Assembly (NCBI GenBank): GCA_016874895.1
Contig: VGSX01000058.1
Coordinates: 1-14,964 of the forward strand
Origin: Deltaproteobacteria bacterium
GTDB taxonomy: Bacteria > Desulfobacterota > Desulfobaccia > Desulfobaccales > Desulfobaccaceae
Direction: 5' to 3'
DNA length: 14,964 bases
Both the position numbers and the translations under genes were made by a program. Below the pieces are notes generated by a model. That model was not told the DNA's origin and searched no databases. It was given only the letters and a program-made list of their open reading frames with translations. Below are positions 12,895 to 14,964 of the stretch, piece after piece (the first letter of the stretch is position 1; each line of letters begins with the position of its first letter).

Positions 12895-13917
12895 ATGCGA
12901 CTGATCCTCCTAGGGTTCTTTTTATTATTGCATTTGCTGTCTTCTGCCGCGGCCCTAGCCGGTCCGACGCTGGACACAATACGGGCCAATAGGGTGATCC
13001 GCTGTGGGGTAGCTGAAAACCGCCCTGGTATTTCTGTGCAGGACGAGGCCGGCCAGTGGCGAGGTTTTGACGTCGACTTTTGCCGGGCCGTGGCTGCCGC
13101 TGTGTTGGGCCAGGCCGATAGGGTAGCCTTTGTGCCGGTGACTTCCGTCAATCGATTTCCGGTATTGCTCTCCGGCAGTATCGACTTGCTCATGCGGATG
13201 ACCACGTACACCTTCGAACGTGAGGCCGCCATCGGAGTTCAGTTTGCCGGAATAATCAACTATGACGGGCAAGCCTTCCTGGTCACAAAAAAGAGCGGCA
13301 TTCGCCGCTTGGCCGATTTGAACGGCGCCACCATTGGCTTTGGGAAAAGAACCACGCATGAAAACAACCTGACGAGTTACTTCGGTCAACGGGGCTGGAC
13401 CTATAAGCCTCGGCCTTTCAGGACCCTCTCAGAGGCAAAAGCTGCTCTCCTGGGCGGAGAAATCCAGGCCCTTACCTCGAATCGGTCCGAATTGGCCGCT
13501 ATCCGGATTATAGCGCCGGGCGAACCAGAAGATTATATAATGCTACCGGAGGAAATATCCAAAGAACCCCTGGGGCCGGTGGTGAGCCGGGGTGACGATG
13601 AGTGGTTCATCCTGATTAAATGGGTGCTCTATGCACTCATCGAAGCGGAGGAACGGGGGGTCACCCAGGCCAATGTGCGCACCCTGCTTACCACCTCCAC
13701 CGACCCCGTGCTCCAGAACTTCCTCGACTCCGACGGCTTATCGGAGAAAGCCTTGGGTATCAGTCCCGGCTGGGTGGTCCGGGTTATTGAAGCGGTGGGC
13801 AATTACGGCGAGATTTATGAGCGTAACCTGGGTAGCCGAAGCCCGCTCAAACTCGAAAGAGGGCTCAACCGGCTGTGGAACCAAGGAGGCCTGGTGTTCG
13901 CCCCCCCCTTCCGTTAA
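12895..13917 (+). CDS. AapJ-like periplasmic amino-acid-binding protein (SBP family 3)
   Basis: A 340-residue exported solute-binding protein of an amino-acid ABC system. A signal peptide (1-22, cut after ALA-ALA) precedes a family-3 binding fold: VIRCGVAENRPGISV, then GQWRGFDVDFCRAVAAAVLG, then FVPVTSVNRFPVLLSGSIDLLMRMTTYTFERE and YDGQAFLV. These are the hallmarks of AapJ/BztA general L-amino-acid receptors, and the length fits. No ABC permease or ATPase gene lies nearby, so it is an orphan receptor, a chemosensory or regulatory binding protein, or a partner of a distant transporter. Its Shine-Dalgarno is weak (GGGGGC). The leader is supplied by the third MITE-like element. The neighbouring asparaginase fragment is also amino-acid related, but a link is not shown. 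Confidence 0.87.
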   Translation: MRLILLGFFLLLHLLSSAAALAGPTLDTIRANRVIRCGVAENRPGISVQDEAGQWRGFDVDFCRAVAAAVLGQADRVAFVPVTSVNRFPVLLSGSIDLLMRMTTYTFEREAAIGVQFAGIINYDGQAFLVTKKSGIRRLADLNGATIGFGKRTTHENNLTSYFGQRGWTYKPRPFRTLSEAKAALLGGEIQALTSNRSELAAIRIIAPGEPEDYIMLPEEISKEPLGPVVSRGDDEWFILIKWVLYALIEAEERGVTQANVRTLLTTSTDPVLQNFLDSDGLSEKALGISPGWVVRVIEAVGNYGEIYERNLGSRSPLKLERGLNRLWNQGGLVFAPPFR

Positions 13918-13988
13918 TCTGTCTTTAGCAGGGGTTCCGGCATTCTCAGAAGAAAGCTAAAAGTAATCTTCCTTACAAGGCGGTTGCC

Positions 13989-14964
13989 ATGCTCACTGAA
14001 TATGGTCAAAATGTTGTTATCATTATCGTCTTTATCGGCGTCATTGCCGCTATCGCTTTTGATGTGGTGGACATGCTCCTGGCGGCGCTGCTGGGGGTGT
14101 GCGTGCTGATTGTATTCGGCGTCTTCGACCAGCAGAACATTCTGAACGTCACCCGCATGGCCAGCGGTCCGCTCGCCCTGTTGTTCGGCGGCATGGTGGT
14201 GGCTCGGGTCCTGGTGCCCACCGGAATCTTCGAGTTCATCGGCTCCCGCTATCTTTTGGCCACCCGGGGCAGCGGCAAGAGGTTTCTTTTGAGCCTGTTT
14301 CTCCTGGTGGGCTCCCTCTGCGCCGTGCTCCCCAATGCCACCACGGTAATCCTGGTGGCCCCCATCATTATCCGGGTAGCCCGGGCCCTGGAAGTAGACT
14401 TTGTGGGACCCATGATTGTCACCGCCATTATCAGCAATTCCGCCGGCCTCCTGACCATCGTGGGCGACCCGGCCACCTTCCTGGTAGGCAGCAGCATCGG
14501 CATGACCTTTCTCCAGTATCTCCAGCGGGTGAGTCTGGGGGGGCTTTTATCGGTCTTAGTCCTGGTGCCTTTGATGCCCTGGCTGATGCCGGAACTGTGG
14601 CGGGTCCAGCGCAGCCTGCCGGCTGACCTGAAACCCGAACCTCTGGCGCGTCCCTACCTGGCCCTTTTTGCTCTCCTGATCCTGGCTCTCATGGTGGTTT
14701 TATTTGTGACCGGAGAATATCTGCCGGCCCGGATCGTGCCCCCGGCCGTGGCGATCATTGCCGCGGCCCTGGCTCTGCTACTGGTGCATGCAACCCAGGT
14801 GGAATCAGTCACCAATATCCTGCAGGATGTGGATTGGCGGACGATCATCTTTCTCATCTCCCTCTTTTGCCTGGTGGAGGCTTTTTCCAAGACCGGAATT
14901 CTCCAGGGGATGTCACAGCATCTCTACACCTGGTTCGGCAGTCGTCTTATCCTGATCAGTTTGT
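13989..14964 (+). CDS. ArsB/NhaD/SLC13 (ion transporter superfamily) permease, 3' end outside the window
   Basis: The first 325 codons of an inner-membrane carrier; the frame runs open to the window edge, so the protein is partial. Hydrophobic helices alternate with short loops. The conserved re-entrant motif VLPNATTVILVAPIIIRVAR is followed by ISNSAGLLTIVGDPATFLVGSSIG, the signature of the ArsB/NhaD/CitM superfamily. A central charged loop (about 208-218) separates the two halves, and the second half begins with VDWRTIIFLISLFCLVEAFSKTG. Possible substrates are arsenite, sodium/proton or organic anions; no arsenic genes are nearby. ATG 13989 is the first start in frame, 71 bases after the binding-protein stop; its ribosome binding site is weak (AAGG near 13977). 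Confidence 0.85.
   Translation, partial: MLTEYGQNVVIIIVFIGVIAAIAFDVVDMLLAALLGVCVLIVFGVFDQQNILNVTRMASGPLALLFGGMVVARVLVPTGIFEFIGSRYLLATRGSGKRFLLSLFLLVGSLCAVLPNATTVILVAPIIIRVARALEVDFVGPMIVTAIISNSAGLLTIVGDPATFLVGSSIGMTFLQYLQRVSLGGLLSVLVLVPLMPWLMPELWRVQRSLPADLKPEPLARPYLALFALLILALMVVLFVTGEYLPARIVPPAVAIIAAALALLLVHATQVESVTNILQDVDWRTIIFLISLFCLVEAFSKTGILQGMSQHLYTWFGSRLILISL

Noticed and set aside
1..14964. CRISPR array, tRNA, rRNA, integrase or phage genes
   Set aside because: No regularly spaced direct repeats, cloverleaf-like sequences, rRNA motifs or recombinase motifs were seen.

Overview
The window reads as accessory-type chromosome from a moderately GC-rich Gram-negative bacterium. The gene families (a membrane-anchored sigma-54 activator, DUF1269, DUF202, HdeD, an outer-membrane porin-like protein and a probable selenoprotein) fit a Desulfobacterota/Deltaproteobacteria-like host. 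That placement is inferred from gene content only. All supported genes lie on the plus strand, but most are separated by gaps of about 100-300 bases, so this looks like a series of short transcription units and not one long operon.

Layout. 291-2837 is a one-piece transmembrane sensor and sigma-54 activator (periplasmic binding-protein-like domain, TM, PAS, AAA+, Fis-type HTH). 3134-4040 holds an ABM-type monooxygenase-like protein and a DUF1269 protein. 4172-6026 holds an outer-membrane beta-barrel-like protein and a bile-acid:sodium-symporter-family carrier. 6157-7938 is an SLC13-type permease with two RCK_C domains. 8051-8446 is a DUF202 membrane protein ending in a clear intrinsic terminator. 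8544-10562 is an SdsA-type metallo-beta-lactamase-fold alkyl sulfatase. 10819-11247 is an exported rhodanese with an in-frame UGA. 11541-12715 is an HdeD-family membrane protein overlapping by ATGA with an asparaginase that has lost its N-terminal catalytic domain. 12895-13917 is an orphan AapJ-like amino-acid-binding protein. From 13989 to the window edge runs an ArsB/NhaD/SLC13-type permease that is cut off by the window.

The most notable item is the rhodanese. UGA stands where relatives with a C-x-C active loop have the second cysteine. The frame continues through a normal rhodanese C-terminus to TAA, and a hairpin starting a few bases after the UGA has the geometry of a bacterial SECIS. 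I read it as a selenoprotein with a Cys97-Ala-Sec99 motif. Standard annotation would truncate it.

The second is a family of three short non-coding elements (about 106-120 bp) at 2999-3105, 6021-6140 and 12759-12864. They share about 20-bp terminal inverted repeats with the consensus CTATAGCAATTGCCAAAAGT and a GC-rich hairpin core. Each ends only 16-30 bases before a start codon, so they may be mobile MITE/REP-like elements that now form the 5' leaders of three genes.

Together the genes suggest envelope and small-molecule traffic: three secondary carriers, a porin-like protein, a binding protein, stress-type membrane proteins, and sulfur-related enzymes (alkyl sulfatase, rhodanese). No single pathway is proven. 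I saw no tRNA, rRNA, CRISPR array, transposase or phage gene.
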